Positions 34,738 to 44,591 of a DNA stretch of 64,000 nucleotides are shown here, piece by piece. The stretch is taken from NCBI GenBank assembly GCA_017854535.1, contig JAFMHL010000003.1:1-64000 (forward strand). Reading direction: 5' to 3'. How positions within the stretch are numbered: position 1 is the first letter of the stretch; the number at the start of each line of letters is the position of its first letter. A program made the position numbers and the translations under genes. The notes beneath the pieces were generated by a model. That model did no database searches. It was given only the letters and a program-made list of their open reading frames with translations, and was not told where the DNA came from. Source of the DNA: Nitratireductor sp. Lineage in GTDB: Bacteria; Pseudomonadota; Alphaproteobacteria; Rhizobiales; Rhizobiaceae.

Positions 34738-36660
34738 ATGACAGGGGCAACCGAAAAACAAGTTGAAAATCCAATTCTTGTTAAGCGGTTGATATCTATT
34801 TGTGCCGTCGCGATGTGCGTCGCCTGCATCCTTTGGAATGTTGAAGCACCAACGCGTTTAGGCTTCGCCATACTTAGTCAACAATATATGGCGTTTCAGC
34901 TAGGTTTAGCTTTAACGATGGCTTATTTGAGCGTGATAAAACCAACGGGTTTTTCTGACGTTTTCAATTTAGCAAATGGCATTGTTGTTTTCATTGTTTT
35001 TGCAGTGCTCATGTATGCCGCATGGGATTTTTCTTGGCTCCTGACTGAACAATCCTATCGGCCATGGCAAATCACATTGGTCGGAACTGTTGTGGTCTTG
35101 GCCGTTATGGAAGGTGTTCGGCGGCGCGTAGGTTGGATGCTGTTTACCATTGTTTCTGTCTTTCTTTTCTATGCGCTGATAGCTGACAAGATACCCGGAC
35201 GTTTGATAGGCAAAGAGTTAAGTCCGGTTAGATTGATGCAATATGTCGGGTTCGATCCAAGTGCTGTCTTTTCCGCTCCACTAGCCGTTGGAACCATGAT
35301 TGTTCTGCTGTTTGTCTTCTTTGGACAATTGCTCTTTGCAGCTGGCGGAGGTGCATTTTTTACAGATTTGGCAATGGCCGCAGCAGGCCGCTCACGAGGC
35401 GGTAGCGCAAAAATCGCAGTGTTTGGTTCTGCGTTGTTTGGATCCATTTCAGGAAGCGCCGTTTCCAATGTCGTCACAACAGGTGTTGTTACCATTCCTT
35501 TGATGGAGCGCGGCGGTTATTCAAAAAAGAACGCTGGTGCGATTGAAGCTGTTGCTTCGACCGGAGGGCAATTGACACCGCCCATCATGGGTGCCGCTGC
35601 GTTCTTGATGGCCGAGTTTTTAGAGGTGTCATATGTGACTGTCGCCGCCGCTGCTTTGATCCCTGCTTTTCTGTTTTATGTGAGCGTCTTTACCCAGGTC
35701 GATTTGATCGCTGGTCGAGACCATATCACAGCTGCTGAAGATGACAGTTTGAGTGTGCGCGAGGTAATGGCTGCTGGATGGCAGTTTTGCATACCCTTTG
35801 GGCTTTTGTTGTTTGCCTTGTTTTGGTGGCGTTTGGATCCTGAAGATTCTGCGCTTCTAGCTTCCATAGCAATTGTGGTTGTGGGCTTTACCAAGGGATA
35901 TCGAGGAAAGCGCCTTTCGTTAAAAGCTCTGGGCGATGTCTTCGTTGATACTGGGAGAGGAATGGTTGATCTCATCCTTGTTGTCGCTGCAGCTGGATTT
36001 GTTATCGGGGTTTTGAATATTACTGGGCTTGGTTTTGCTTTGACTCTTGTCTTGGTTGACGCCGTTGGTTCAAATGTTGTGCTGTTGCTGCTCATTTCTG
36101 CTCTCATTTGCACTGTTCTGGGAATGGGAATGCCGACGTCTGGCGTATACGTTTTACTTGCTGCGTTGGTTGCCCCTTCATTGGTCAAAGCGGGAATTCA
36201 GCCAATGGCGGCTCATTTGTTCATCTTGTATTTTGGGATGATGTCGATGATTACTCCACCCGTTGCTCTGGCCGCATTTGCTGCAGCTACGATTACAAAA
36301 GAAAACCCATTGAGCACGGGCATTGCGGCCATGCGAATTGGATGGGCCGCATTTATAATTCCCTTTATTTTTGTTGCTACGCCAGCGATTTTATTAGACG
36401 GAAGCTGGCTTGAGATTGCTCAGGCGACGGTTCTTTCGGTTGTAGGTATTTTTGGTGTGACAGCTGGCATTGTTGGGTTTTGTTCTAAGCAATTGAGTTC
36501 TTTGAGCCGGGGCGGGCTATTTATTTTCGGATTTTTCTCATTGCCTTTGGGTTTTTTCCCTTCGGCGGATATTGTCCACTGGCCAGCAGCTTTAATAGTA
36601 TTGTTGATGGCTGTTACTTTTTTCTTTTCGCACAGAAAATCAATACAATCAGATCAATGA
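34738..36660 (+). CDS. TRAP transporter fused permease (TAXI system, DctQM fusion)
   Basis: A 640-residue protein with about 16-18 TM helices that joins the small and large permease subunits, as usual for TAXI-type TRAP transporters. The start at 34738 is used; the reading frame to 34690 runs into ligI and lacks a good ribosome site. Characteristic segments are ALFGSISGSAVSNVVTTGVV, TGGQLTPPIMGAAAFLMAEF and the repeat MGMPTSGVYVLLAALVAPSLV / MMSMITPPVALAAFAAATIT, given as motifs in the two halves. It follows ligI by 4 bp and is followed by its receptor. It should import the aromatic acid or a pathway acid. Confidence 0.93.
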   Translation: MTGATEKQVENPILVKRLISICAVAMCVACILWNVEAPTRLGFAILSQQYMAFQLGLALTMAYLSVIKPTGFSDVFNLANGIVVFIVFAVLMYAAWDFSWLLTEQSYRPWQITLVGTVVVLAVMEGVRRRVGWMLFTIVSVFLFYALIADKIPGRLIGKELSPVRLMQYVGFDPSAVFSAPLAVGTMIVLLFVFFGQLLFAAGGGAFFTDLAMAAAGRSRGGSAKIAVFGSALFGSISGSAVSNVVTTGVVTIPLMERGGYSKKNAGAIEAVASTGGQLTPPIMGAAAFLMAEFLEVSYVTVAAAALIPAFLFYVSVFTQVDLIAGRDHITAAEDDSLSVREVMAAGWQFCIPFGLLLFALFWWRLDPEDSALLASIAIVVVGFTKGYRGKRLSLKALGDVFVDTGRGMVDLILVVAAAGFVIGVLNITGLGFALTLVLVDAVGSNVVLLLLISALICTVLGMGMPTSGVYVLLAALVAPSLVKAGIQPMAAHLFILYFGMMSMITPPVALAAFAAATITKENPLSTGIAAMRIGWAAFIIPFIFVATPAILLDGSWLEIAQATVLSVVGIFGVTAGIVGFCSKQLSSLSRGGLFIFGFFSLPLGFFPSADIVHWPAALIVLLMAVTFFFSHRKSIQSDQ

Positions 36661-36701
36661 ACTTAAACTCCGCTCTTGCGGAAAAACAGGGAGGTAATGA
36701 A

Positions 36702-37676
36702 ATGAAGAATATTTCGAAACTTTTGGCAGGGACTGCACTATGTCTCAGTCTGTCTGTTTCAACTGCCATTGCTCAGGTAGTGACAGTGGCCACAGGCGCT
36801 CAAGGGTCTATAGCTTTTAATTCAGGTCAAGCGGTGGCGAAGGTCGCTAACGAAGCTGGTATCACAGCGCGTACACAGCCGATTGTTGGCTATATACCGC
36901 TGATCAATAGCGGTGAAATTGATTTTGGTTTTTCCAATGGCGTGGAGGCTGAGTACGCGCTTTCAGGCACAGGAAACTATGATCGCGAAAACCCGAACCT
37001 TCGCATGGTTGGAACAATGTTTCCGTTAACTACCGGGATAATGGCACCGTGTGATCTTGGGTTAAAAACAATTGCGGATGTGAAGCCAAAAGCTGGTGAT
37101 TTGCGTATTGCATCAGAATACAAGCAATCAACAATCATACCGTTTTACATTGCTGGTGGCCTTGCAAATGGCGGAATGACCTATGACGATTTCCAGCAAG
37201 TGCCTGTCGCCAGTTTTGTAGCTGGTATTAATGCTTTGGGTGATGGTCTTGTAGATATCGCACTTGTAAGTTTGAATTCAGGCGCAGGCAAACAAGCCGC
37301 AGTTAAACTGCAAGGGCGCGGTGGCCTTTGCTATATATCGCTGGACGATTCTGATGCGGGCAAAGCAGCATTCAAAGAGTTTTTGCCAGCGGGTCAAATC
37401 GCGACATTCAAGCAAAATCCTGATAATTTGGGCCTGGAAAACGGACCGGCCAATATTATGCGTATTCCTTGGATGATGCTGACCAACAAGGATGTCAGCA
37501 ATGAACTTGTTCACAAAATGACAAAAATGATTGCTGAGAATAAGGAAAGTCTTACCGAATCTTTTGGTTTGTTCCGTCTTGCCAAACCAGAAACCATGGC
37601 CCCTGCAAGCAAGGTCCCATATCATCCTGGTGCGGTTAAATACTTCGATGAGGCCGGTATAAAAATAGGCGGTTAA
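36702..37676 (+). CDS. TAXI-family TRAP receptor (periplasmic substrate-binding protein)
   Basis: A 324-residue exported receptor. The ATG at 36702 (with AGGGAGGTAAT before it) gives a clean signal peptide ending near AIAQV (about residue 25); an ATG at 36657, overlapping the permease stop, would add a leader without export features. The mature part starts with VVTVATGAQGSIAFNSGQAVAKV, a TAXI pattern (written here only as a region). It ends at a strong terminator, so it closes the plus-strand lig operon. Having the receptor after the permease is less common than the opposite order. Confidence 0.88.
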   Translation: MKNISKLLAGTALCLSLSVSTAIAQVVTVATGAQGSIAFNSGQAVAKVANEAGITARTQPIVGYIPLINSGEIDFGFSNGVEAEYALSGTGNYDRENPNLRMVGTMFPLTTGIMAPCDLGLKTIADVKPKAGDLRIASEYKQSTIIPFYIAGGLANGGMTYDDFQQVPVASFVAGINALGDGLVDIALVSLNSGAGKQAAVKLQGRGGLCYISLDDSDAGKAAFKEFLPAGQIATFKQNPDNLGLENGPANIMRIPWMMLTNKDVSNELVHKMTKMIAENKESLTESFGLFRLAKPETMAPASKVPYHPGAVKYFDEAGIKIGG

Positions 37677-37688
37677 ACTTTTGAAACA

Positions 37689-37719
37689 GCGCGTCCCTTT
37701 TTGGGGCGCGCATTTTTTT
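37689..37719 (+). terminator. rho-independent terminator of the ligY-TAXI operon
   Basis: GCGCGTCCC (37689-37697) and GGGGCGCGC (37703-37711) form a 9-bp stem (one G-T pair) with a five-base loop, followed by ATTTTTTTG. It lies 12 bp after the receptor stop and before the next gene's ribosome site. Confidence 0.9.
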
Positions 37720-37737
37720 GGACCGAGGGAAAAATCA

Positions 37738-38394
37738 ATGATGGAAAAAGCTACAGCCAGCGATGGCCATGTTCTGGATTACTGGGTTGAGCCTGCCATC
37801 GGTGCACCAAAAGGTGGCTTGGTAATTATACAAGAAATTTTTGGTGTAACCGAACAATTAAAAGGTGTTGCGAAACGATATGCCGGATTGGGATTTAATG
37901 TTGCTATACCCGCATTATTTGATCGTCAGGAAAAGGGCGCAGTCATTCCATTTAGCGAGGGGCCTCGGGGCAGGGATTTGATGCTGGCAGCGAAGCTCGA
38001 AGAAACCATGATGGATATCGATGCGGCCGTCAGCTTACTCCATAAAAAGGGTGGCAAGGTTGCTGCGATGGGTTTTTGTTGGGGTGGCGGATTGGCAATT
38101 CGTGCTGCTCAAAAAAGTGAAGTCGCATGCTCGGTGTCTTTTTATGGAACGCGGTTGCCGCAATATTTGGACGCACCACTAAAAGCCCCTGTTTTGGGAC
38201 TATTTGGTAAAAATGATGATCATGTTCCTTTGGAGATGATAAAACAGGCATCAGATTATCTGATCGATTTTGAAGTGCATTTGTATGATGCCGGACATGC
38301 ATTCGCAAACGATGCTCGTCCATCCTATGTTGCCGAAGCTGCTGAAGATGGGCACAAACGCGCAGTTGAGTTTTTGGAGAGTAACCTGAAATAG
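37738..38394 (+). CDS. dienelactone hydrolase family protein
   Basis: A 218-residue alpha/beta hydrolase of the dienelactone hydrolase family. The nucleophile is Cys in MGFCWGGG, the Asp lies in GKNDDHVP and the His in DAGHAFAND, the classical Cys-Asp-His triad. The start at 37738 follows CCGAGGGAAAA. The family hydrolyses enol-lactones of the chlorocatechol route but also other esters. It is separated by a terminator from the lig operon and could serve the intradiol branch, but the exact lactone is unknown. Confidence 0.85.
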   Translation: MMEKATASDGHVLDYWVEPAIGAPKGGLVIIQEIFGVTEQLKGVAKRYAGLGFNVAIPALFDRQEKGAVIPFSEGPRGRDLMLAAKLEETMMDIDAAVSLLHKKGGKVAAMGFCWGGGLAIRAAQKSEVACSVSFYGTRLPQYLDAPLKAPVLGLFGKNDDHVPLEMIKQASDYLIDFEVHLYDAGHAFANDARPSYVAEAAEDGHKRAVEFLESNLK

Positions 38395-38479
38395 GCCTAA
38401 GAAGCATGTTCCGACCATCTGTGAAGATCAAAGCGATTTTTGTCTGGAAGCTACGTTGATGCGCTTTTTTCCTGTAAAC

Positions 38480-38499
38480 CGAGTTCTAAATTAAACTCG
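38480..38499. repeat. inverted repeat CGAGTT-N8-AACTCG before the RND genes
   Basis: A 6-bp perfect inverted repeat with an 8-bp spacer about 100 bp upstream of the efflux adaptor start. It fits either a small regulator site or a weak hairpin. The intergenic region around it (38395-38597) shows no coding potential; an imperfect AAGCG...CGCTTTTTT hairpin near 38433-38470 may end the hydrolase transcript. Confidence 0.3.
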
Positions 38500-38597
38500 A
38501 TGTGACGATGACCTTGTTGCTTGATTTCAACGAAAATTTGCCCATCTTTTATTGGAATGCGATATAAAGATTTCTTTTCATAATCAGGAAAACGCTG

Positions 38598-39788
38598 GTG
38601 TCAGTCCTCAAACAGTCTGCAGTGACAATTTTGGCTTTGTTGATCGCGCTTAGCTGCTGGGTATATTTTTCACCCAGCGCTATTGGGACACTGGCTAATT
38701 ACAATCTTGATTTTTCACCCCTGAAACGAATTGCTGCGTTGAATGGCGCGCCAGAAGGCGAGGCTAGCAAAGGCGGGCCCGCTCCCGGTCGTCGAAATCC
38801 TCGCGAAGCGCTGGTTATAACAGCGCCTGTTTCACAGGGAGTCGTCAATGACAGGCTAAACGCAATTGGCAATGGCCGCGCCGCCCAATATGTGACGCTG
38901 ACTTCGCTGGTGTCGGGGCAGATTATTGAACTCCCCGCTGCTTCTGGAGACCGGGTTGAGGCAGGAACCGTTATTGCCCGTCTTGATGCGGAAAATGAAA
39001 CGCTTGCCCTTGAAAGAGCAAAGCTAACTGCCGCAGATTTGAGAACCAAGGCTGAACGAGCGCGTGCTTTGTTTGAAAAAAGAAGCACCACCGCCACTGC
39101 CGTTGAAACTGCTGAAGTTGACGCCAACGCTGCTGACCTAGCTGTTCGTGAAGCGCAACTTAATCTTGATAGACGCACGATACGCTCACCAATTGAAGGT
39201 TTGGTGGGCATTGTCACGGCAAATGTCGGCGACTTTGTTACCAATCAATCGCCAATTGTCACGATTGATGACAGAAGCAGAATAATCATCGAGTTTTTTG
39301 TGCCGGAGCGTTTTGCCACTGCGATAAAAATTGGAGCGCCTATATCGGCAGTTTCTGTTGCCCGTCCTGGAGAGCAATTTTCGGGAGAAGTTTCAGCGAT
39401 AGACAATCGCGTGGATGTTACCAGCCGTACCCTTCAAGTGCGTGCCGAAATTGCAAATGACGATGATCAACTAAGGGCAGGAATGGCCTTTAAGGTATCG
39501 ATGCGTTTTGATGGCGAGCGTTTTGCTTCAATTGATCCGCTAGCAATACAATGGGACTCTGACGGGTCTTATGTCTGGCTGATTGATGCAGAAGGAAGAG
39601 CTCAGCGAAAAAGCGCAAGGATCATTCAACGAAATCCGGAAAGCGTCTTGGTTGAGGCTGACGTGGTTGAAGGCGATAGAGTTGTAACAGAAGGTATTCA
39701 AAATCTTCGCGCCGGAGCGACGGTTAGAGTAATGGGCGAAAAAGGCGCTAAACCTGAAGCTGGGACAGATAAAGTTGCTGGCTCATGA
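38598..39788 (+). CDS. RND efflux periplasmic adaptor
   Basis: A 396-residue membrane-fusion protein. The N-terminal TM/signal anchor is at about 7-25; the lipoyl-like motif SGQIIELPAASGDRVEAGTVIARLD (given as residues about 106-130) precedes the alpha-hairpin with ALERAKLTAADLRTKAERARALFEKR-type repeats, and the second lipoyl half (IRSPIEGLVGIVTANVGDFV region) and beta-barrel follow. The start is GTG. Its stop overlaps the pump gene as ATGA. Aromatic and halogenated compounds are typical efflux substrates, but none can be assigned. Confidence 0.9.
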   Translation: MSVLKQSAVTILALLIALSCWVYFSPSAIGTLANYNLDFSPLKRIAALNGAPEGEASKGGPAPGRRNPREALVITAPVSQGVVNDRLNAIGNGRAAQYVTLTSLVSGQIIELPAASGDRVEAGTVIARLDAENETLALERAKLTAADLRTKAERARALFEKRSTTATAVETAEVDANAADLAVREAQLNLDRRTIRSPIEGLVGIVTANVGDFVTNQSPIVTIDDRSRIIIEFFVPERFATAIKIGAPISAVSVARPGEQFSGEVSAIDNRVDVTSRTLQVRAEIANDDDQLRAGMAFKVSMRFDGERFASIDPLAIQWDSDGSYVWLIDAEGRAQRKSARIIQRNPESVLVEADVVEGDRVVTEGIQNLRAGATVRVMGEKGAKPEAGTDKVAGS

Positions 39789-42700
39789 GTGAAACATCGC
39801 CCCAATTGCAAGATCAAGAACCGGGCGAAGCTGATCGTCCAGAACTAACTTCCTTGGAAACTGAGCAGTCTTCAGGTGGTGCGATACACGAAGGCGGATT
39901 AGCGGTTTTTGTTCGCCGTCCAGTCCTTGCTCTTGTTTTAGGTTTGTTGATCATTGTTGCAGGGCTTGCAGCAATCTACGGTTCTGAAATACGCGAGCTG
40001 CCCGATGTGGATAGTCCGGTCATTACCGTATCAACTGATTTTTCTGGGGCAGCACCTGAAACCATTGACCGAGAGCTAACCGCGTTAATTGAAGGAGCTG
40101 CTGCAAGGGTTTCAGGCGTGACATCAATCTCGTCCCGATCCTCCTTCGGACGAAGCCGAGTAACGGTGGAGTTTTCTGATAGTACAGATTTGAATGTTGC
40201 AGCTTCTGATTTGCGCGACGCCATAAGCCGCGTCTCTAGAGATATGCCAGATGGCGCTGAAGATCCGCGCATCGTGAAGGCTGACTCTGATGCGCAGCCG
40301 GTTCTTCGTTTGGCAGTCACTTCGGACACGATGTCGGTTCAAGACATGACCATTCTTGTGGAAGACGAAGTGGTGGACCGATTGTCATCTGTGCCGGGTG
40401 TGGCTGATGTGAATGTGTATGGGGATCGGGACAAGATATTCAGAATCGACATCAATCCGGCTCGTCTTGCTGCTTTGGGTTTGACCATTGCCGATATACG
40501 TTCTGCGCTTGCTAGTGTTGCATTTGATGTTCCTGCTGGTTCTTTGACATCTAACTCTCAGGATATTGTGGTTAGAGCGACTGCAGACATTAAAACACCA
40601 ACTGATTTTGAAGACTTGTTTGTGCGCGAAAGAGTGCAAATCCGGGATGTTGCGACGGTCACACTTGGCCCTGATCCGGGTGACAGTGCGTTGCGCGCCA
40701 ATGGCAAAACAGGCATCGGAATGGGTATTATTCGTCAAGCTCAATCCAATACGCTAGAGATTTCAAAAGGCGTGCGCGCTGCGGCAGTCCGTATTCAGCA
40801 AATCTTACCTGATGGTGTCGAAATTCGGGTAACCAGTGATGACGCTACCTTTGTCAGCGGCGCTATTGAAGAAGTTGTTCGTTCGCTTCTGCTGGCAGTC
40901 ATAATCGTTGTTATTGTAATTTATCTATTCCTGCTGGATTGGCGTGCGACACTCATCCCCGCTGTAACTATGCCCATTGCCCTCGTTGGCACGATTGCCG
41001 CCATCTATTTGGTTGGATTCTCGATCAATATTCTGACCTTGCTTGCCCTTGTTCTTGCTACTGGCATGGTAGTGGACGACGCGATCGTCGTTCTGGAAAA
41101 TATTGTTCGAAGACGCAATCAGGGGATGGGTATTCGAGCAGCCGCTGTTATCGGAACGCGTGAAGTTTTCTTCGCGGTTATCACGACGACGGCGACCCTC
41201 GCTGCAGTATTTATTCCACTCTCTTTTCTGCCGGGGCAGGCAGGGGGGTTGTTTCGTGAGTTCGGGTTCGTATTGGCTTTTGCCGTTACGCTTTCCAGTT
41301 TTGTAGCCTTGGTTTTATGCCCTATGCTTGCATCGCGATTTGTTATGCCGCTAAGACGCGATTATCAGGACGAGCCGAAGCTTGGAGCCATGCTCAATTT
41401 TGGTCGTGCGTTGAGCAAGGTATATGAGCGATTGCTCCATGGCGCTCTACACGCTCCGTTGTTGGTGGTGGTGGCATCTTTTTTGTTTGGGACATCTGCA
41501 TGGTTTTCTTTGTCGAGCATTCCTCAAGAACTTACACCACGTGAAGACCGCGCAGTTGCATTGATGCGGGTCTCGGCCCCGCAAGGTGTCAGTCTTGATT
41601 ATACAGCAGCCAGAATGCGTCAGGTTGAAGAATTGGTCATGCCGCTTCGTGAAAATGGAGAGGTTAGCAATATTTTCTCGATAGCTGGAACAGGGGGAAC
41701 TGCAAATAGCGGGTTCATGGTTTTGACCCTTGCTCCATGGGGTGAACGCGAGCGTAGTCAAAATGATATTGTCGGCCAATTGAACGGAATTGTCCGATCT
41801 ATTCCGGGAATTAGGGCATTTGCTATTCAGCCAAACAGTTTGGGAATTCGAGGTGCGGGCAATGGTTTGCAGTTCGCGCTTGTAGGTAACTCCTATCAGC
41901 AAATGGGCGATGCTGCGCAAGAGATTGTTGAGAAGCTGGAGGATGATGAAAGATTTACCCAAGTTCGGCTTTCTTATGAAACGACCCAACCACAGCTCTC
42001 CGTTTCAATAGATCGCGCACGAGCTTCTGATTTGGGTATTGATATTGAAGGCTTGGCCCAAGCCATGCAGGCGCAGTTGGATGGCACTGAAGTCGGTAAT
42101 GTGTTCATCAATGACAGAGCATTTCCAGTTAAACTGATCTCGACTACTAACCCGATCAATGACCCGACTGACCTTGAAAACATTTATTTGAAAGCTGGCG
42201 ATGGGCGCATGGTGCCGATGTCGACAATCGCGACGCTTGAGGAAAAAGCGGTATCCCCTTCGCTGAATAGAGAAAGCCAGCTGAGAGCCGTTTCGATCAC
42301 AACAGGGCTTTCAGAGGGCTTGGCATTGGGAGAAGCTTTTAGTGCGGTTGAAGAGATTGCTGAACCTCTTTTGCCTGCAGGTTCAAGAATTATTCCGCTT
42401 GCCGAGGCTGCTACATTGGAACAATCCTCGTCTGACATTTTAGTTGTGTTTGGCGTTGCTATAGTGGTCGTTCTTTTGGTTCTGGCAGCGCAGTTTGAGA
42501 GTTTCGTCAGTGCCGTTATCATCATGGCGACAGTGCCCATGGGGTTAGCTTGTGCTGTTTTTGCCCTTTTGCTCACTGGTGGCAGTTTTAACGTTTACAG
42601 CCAGATCGGGCTGATGCTACTGGTCGGCGTAATGGCCAAGAATGGTATTTTGATTGTCGAATTTGCCAACCAATTGCGAAACAAAGGTTATGAAATTCGC

Positions 42701-42976
42701 GAGGCGATTGAAGAGGCATGTTCTATTCGCCTTCGCCCTGTGATGATGACCATGATTTCGACGGTATTGGGAGCCTTGCCGCTGGTGTTTGCATTTGGTG
42801 CTGGCGCGGAAGCACGCTCCGCCCTTGGCTGGATTATTGTTGGTGGTCTAGGAATGGCAACGGTCTTCACGTTATTCCTCACTCCGGTAGCCTATTTGAT
42901 ACTTGCCCGCTTTTCTTCCCCAACAATTGAAGAAGAACGCCGCTTGGCGCGCGAAATGAAAGAGGCTTTGGAGTAA
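39785..42976 (+). CDS. RND efflux pump (HAE-1/AcrB-type inner-membrane transporter)
   Basis: A 1063-residue proton-driven RND pump with 12 TM helices and two large periplasmic loops. TM4 has the proton-relay motif GMVVDDAIVVLENI (two Asp), typical of hydrophobe/amphiphile pumps rather than metal pumps. The N-terminal cytoplasmic tail (about 35 residues, acidic) is longer than usual. The second half repeats the fold (LLVGVMAKNGILIVEFANQL). No outer-membrane TolC-like gene lies next to it, so that partner must be elsewhere. Confidence 0.93.
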   Translation: MSETSPQLQDQEPGEADRPELTSLETEQSSGGAIHEGGLAVFVRRPVLALVLGLLIIVAGLAAIYGSEIRELPDVDSPVITVSTDFSGAAPETIDRELTALIEGAAARVSGVTSISSRSSFGRSRVTVEFSDSTDLNVAASDLRDAISRVSRDMPDGAEDPRIVKADSDAQPVLRLAVTSDTMSVQDMTILVEDEVVDRLSSVPGVADVNVYGDRDKIFRIDINPARLAALGLTIADIRSALASVAFDVPAGSLTSNSQDIVVRATADIKTPTDFEDLFVRERVQIRDVATVTLGPDPGDSALRANGKTGIGMGIIRQAQSNTLEISKGVRAAAVRIQQILPDGVEIRVTSDDATFVSGAIEEVVRSLLLAVIIVVIVIYLFLLDWRATLIPAVTMPIALVGTIAAIYLVGFSINILTLLALVLATGMVVDDAIVVLENIVRRRNQGMGIRAAAVIGTREVFFAVITTTATLAAVFIPLSFLPGQAGGLFREFGFVLAFAVTLSSFVALVLCPMLASRFVMPLRRDYQDEPKLGAMLNFGRALSKVYERLLHGALHAPLLVVVASFLFGTSAWFSLSSIPQELTPREDRAVALMRVSAPQGVSLDYTAARMRQVEELVMPLRENGEVSNIFSIAGTGGTANSGFMVLTLAPWGERERSQNDIVGQLNGIVRSIPGIRAFAIQPNSLGIRGAGNGLQFALVGNSYQQMGDAAQEIVEKLEDDERFTQVRLSYETTQPQLSVSIDRARASDLGIDIEGLAQAMQAQLDGTEVGNVFINDRAFPVKLISTTNPINDPTDLENIYLKAGDGRMVPMSTIATLEEKAVSPSLNRESQLRAVSITTGLSEGLALGEAFSAVEEIAEPLLPAGSRIIPLAEAATLEQSSSDILVVFGVAIVVVLLVLAAQFESFVSAVIIMATVPMGLACAVFALLLTGGSFNVYSQIGLMLLVGVMAKNGILIVEFANQLRNKGYEIREAIEEACSIRLRPVMMTMISTVLGALPLVFAFGAGAEARSALGWIIVGGLGMATVFTLFLTPVAYLILARFSSPTIEEERRLAREMKEALE

Positions 42977-43071
42977 TTTTGGATCACTTTTCCCAAACAG
43001 AGTTTTGATAAGACTTGTCCGAAAATTGCCTTTTAACTTTGTAGCGACTGACGGAGCTTCTTCTTAGGGTA

Positions 43072-44169
43072 TCAATCCATCGTTACTACAATATTTCCCG
43101 TGTGCTTCTTTTCAATGAATGCGCGTTGGGCATCATGCAGTTTTTCCAGCGGGAAGCTTGCTGCAAGCATTGGTTTGATTTCACCAGCTTCTATGTAACG
43201 CACGAGGTAAGGGAAGACTTTGGGTTCAAAAATAGTGCAGCCATGGAATGTTAGATCGTGAAGATAAAGAGTTCGAAGATCAAGCTCCACAATCGGCCCG
43301 GCGATGGCACCGGAACAGGCATATCGGCCGCCACGCTCTAAGACGTTGATTAAATTAGAAAACTGATCGCCACCCACGATGTCGATGACAGCGCTGACGG
43401 TGCCTTTTCCAGTTTTTTCTATCAGAGATTTTCCTAGGTTTTCAGGTTGTCTTGGAAGAATGGCCATCGGGTTCATCGTGGCCACATCACTGTGTTTTGC
43501 TTCTGAGGCCATAGCAATGGTCTTAGCACCACGTCGGTTGGCAAGTTGGACTAAAGCAGAACCAACGCCGCCTGATGCGCCAGGTATTAGCACCGTATCC
43601 CGGCTAGTTATTTGGGCGCGGTTTAAAAGGTTTTCAGCTGTTGAATAGGCAATTGCGAAAGTTGCGAGTTCAGCGCTGGTGAGATTCGTTTCGATCGGGT
43701 TTGCGTTACGATGATCAACCACCATGTAATCAGCAAAGCCACCATCCAATGCGGAACCCAAATAGTCTGTTTTTTCCAAATTGGCAGGGTCGTCCCAATC
43801 ACGGGTGATCGTGTCAACGAGTACTCGCTTGCCAATTATAGACGGATTGACGTTATCCCCAACTGCAACCACTCGTCCAACTGCATCGCCTCCTTGTATA
43901 CGTGGAAACTTGATGCCGCCGTCCCAGCCGCCATCGCTGTCCTGATCGCCATCGTAAGCGCCACCTGTGGTCGCCGAGGTTACTGACTTTGAGTACCAGC
44001 CGGTGCGCGTGTTGATGTCGGTATTGTTCAGCCCGCAGGCTTCGACCTTGATCAGCACTTGATCAACGGATGGATTTGGCGTTGGCCAGTCATCGTGGAA
44101 TTTCAAAACATCGAAATCACCGTGGCCGTGCAAGACAAATGCCCGCATAGTCTGCGGAATATGGGCCAT
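43072..44169 (-). CDS. MDR-family (zinc-independent) alcohol dehydrogenase / quinone oxidoreductase-like
   Basis: A 365-residue medium-chain dehydrogenase. The GroES-like domain has VLIKVEACGLNNTDINTR, the Rossmann motif is GASGGVGSALVQLA, and the C-terminal ends with GNIVVTMD. The catalytic-zinc Cys is replaced (ACGLNNTD) and there is no structural-zinc Cys cluster, so it is probably a zinc-independent reductase of the quinone oxidoreductase type. A gap of about 95 bp separates it from the convergent RND gene. Substrate is unknown; an enone or quinone would fit the region's aromatic chemistry. Confidence 0.85.
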   Translation of the reverse strand: MAHIPQTMRAFVLHGHGDFDVLKFHDDWPTPNPSVDQVLIKVEACGLNNTDINTRTGWYSKSVTSATTGGAYDGDQDSDGGWDGGIKFPRIQGGDAVGRVVAVGDNVNPSIIGKRVLVDTITRDWDDPANLEKTDYLGSALDGGFADYMVVDHRNANPIETNLTSAELATFAIAYSTAENLLNRAQITSRDTVLIPGASGGVGSALVQLANRRGAKTIAMASEAKHSDVATMNPMAILPRQPENLGKSLIEKTGKGTVSAVIDIVGGDQFSNLINVLERGGRYACSGAIAGPIVELDLRTLYLHDLTFHGCTIFEPKVFPYLVRYIEAGEIKPMLAASFPLEKLHDAQRAFIEKKHTGNIVVTMD

Positions 44170-44268
44170 TTTTCGTCCTTTGGGTTTAGATCAAGAGGGT
44201 AATAGTGGGTTAGCCAACTACCTTGATTTTATTCCCTTATACAGGAAAAAGTTGTGACCGAGTAAGGA

Positions 44269-44307
44269 TTGCCCGGGTTTTTCAAAACCGCAAATAAACC
44301 CGGGCAA
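44269..44307. terminator. 12-bp-stem hairpin after the DUF1344 gene
   Basis: TTGCCCGGGTTT (44269-44280) and AAACCCGGGCAA (44296-44307) form a perfect 12-bp stem just downstream of the DUF1344 stop at 44319. There is no T tract on the minus strand, so it may act as an mRNA-stabilising hairpin or as a factor-dependent terminator. Confidence 0.55.
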
Positions 44308-44318
44308 GTTTGACAAAC

Positions 44319-44591
44319 CTAGTTATCTTTTGTGACAGTGAAAGCTGTGATGCCTGTAAAGCCATCTTCGCTTGAATTGAAGTCGATCAAGACCTCATCG
44401 CCAACGGAAAGCGTATCAGGGATTGTGACTTTTGACTGGTCGATCATTATTATCGTGCCAGCAGCTGTTGTAAGGGTGCTTTTTTGTGCGTCCCATGCGG
44501 CAACCTTGATATTCATTTCGTCAGCGTGAGCTGGTGCAAGATGCGCGAAAAGCGTCATCAATGCGATTGCAATGCCAGTAGTTTTTTTCAT
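44319..44591 (-). CDS. small periplasmic DUF1344-type protein
   Basis: A 90-residue protein that starts at 44591 (AGGTGTCAAA before ATG) with a signal peptide cut near AHADE (about residue 23). The mature part is a small beta-rich domain with DEMNIKVAAWDAQKSTLTT and SVGDEVLIDFNSSEDG, matching the short DUF1344 proteins of alphaproteobacteria. It is likely a small periplasmic binding domain of unknown function. It lies divergent from the formate dehydrogenase cluster, separated by a long intergenic region. Confidence 0.7.
   Translation of the reverse strand: MKKTTGIAIALMTLFAHLAPAHADEMNIKVAAWDAQKSTLTTAAGTIIMIDQSKVTIPDTLSVGDEVLIDFNSSEDGFTGITAFTVTKDN

Noticed and set aside
43072..44169. Maleylacetate reductase for the intradiol branch
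   Set aside because: The protein is an MDR-type dehydrogenase, not an iron-dependent alcohol dehydrogenase family member.
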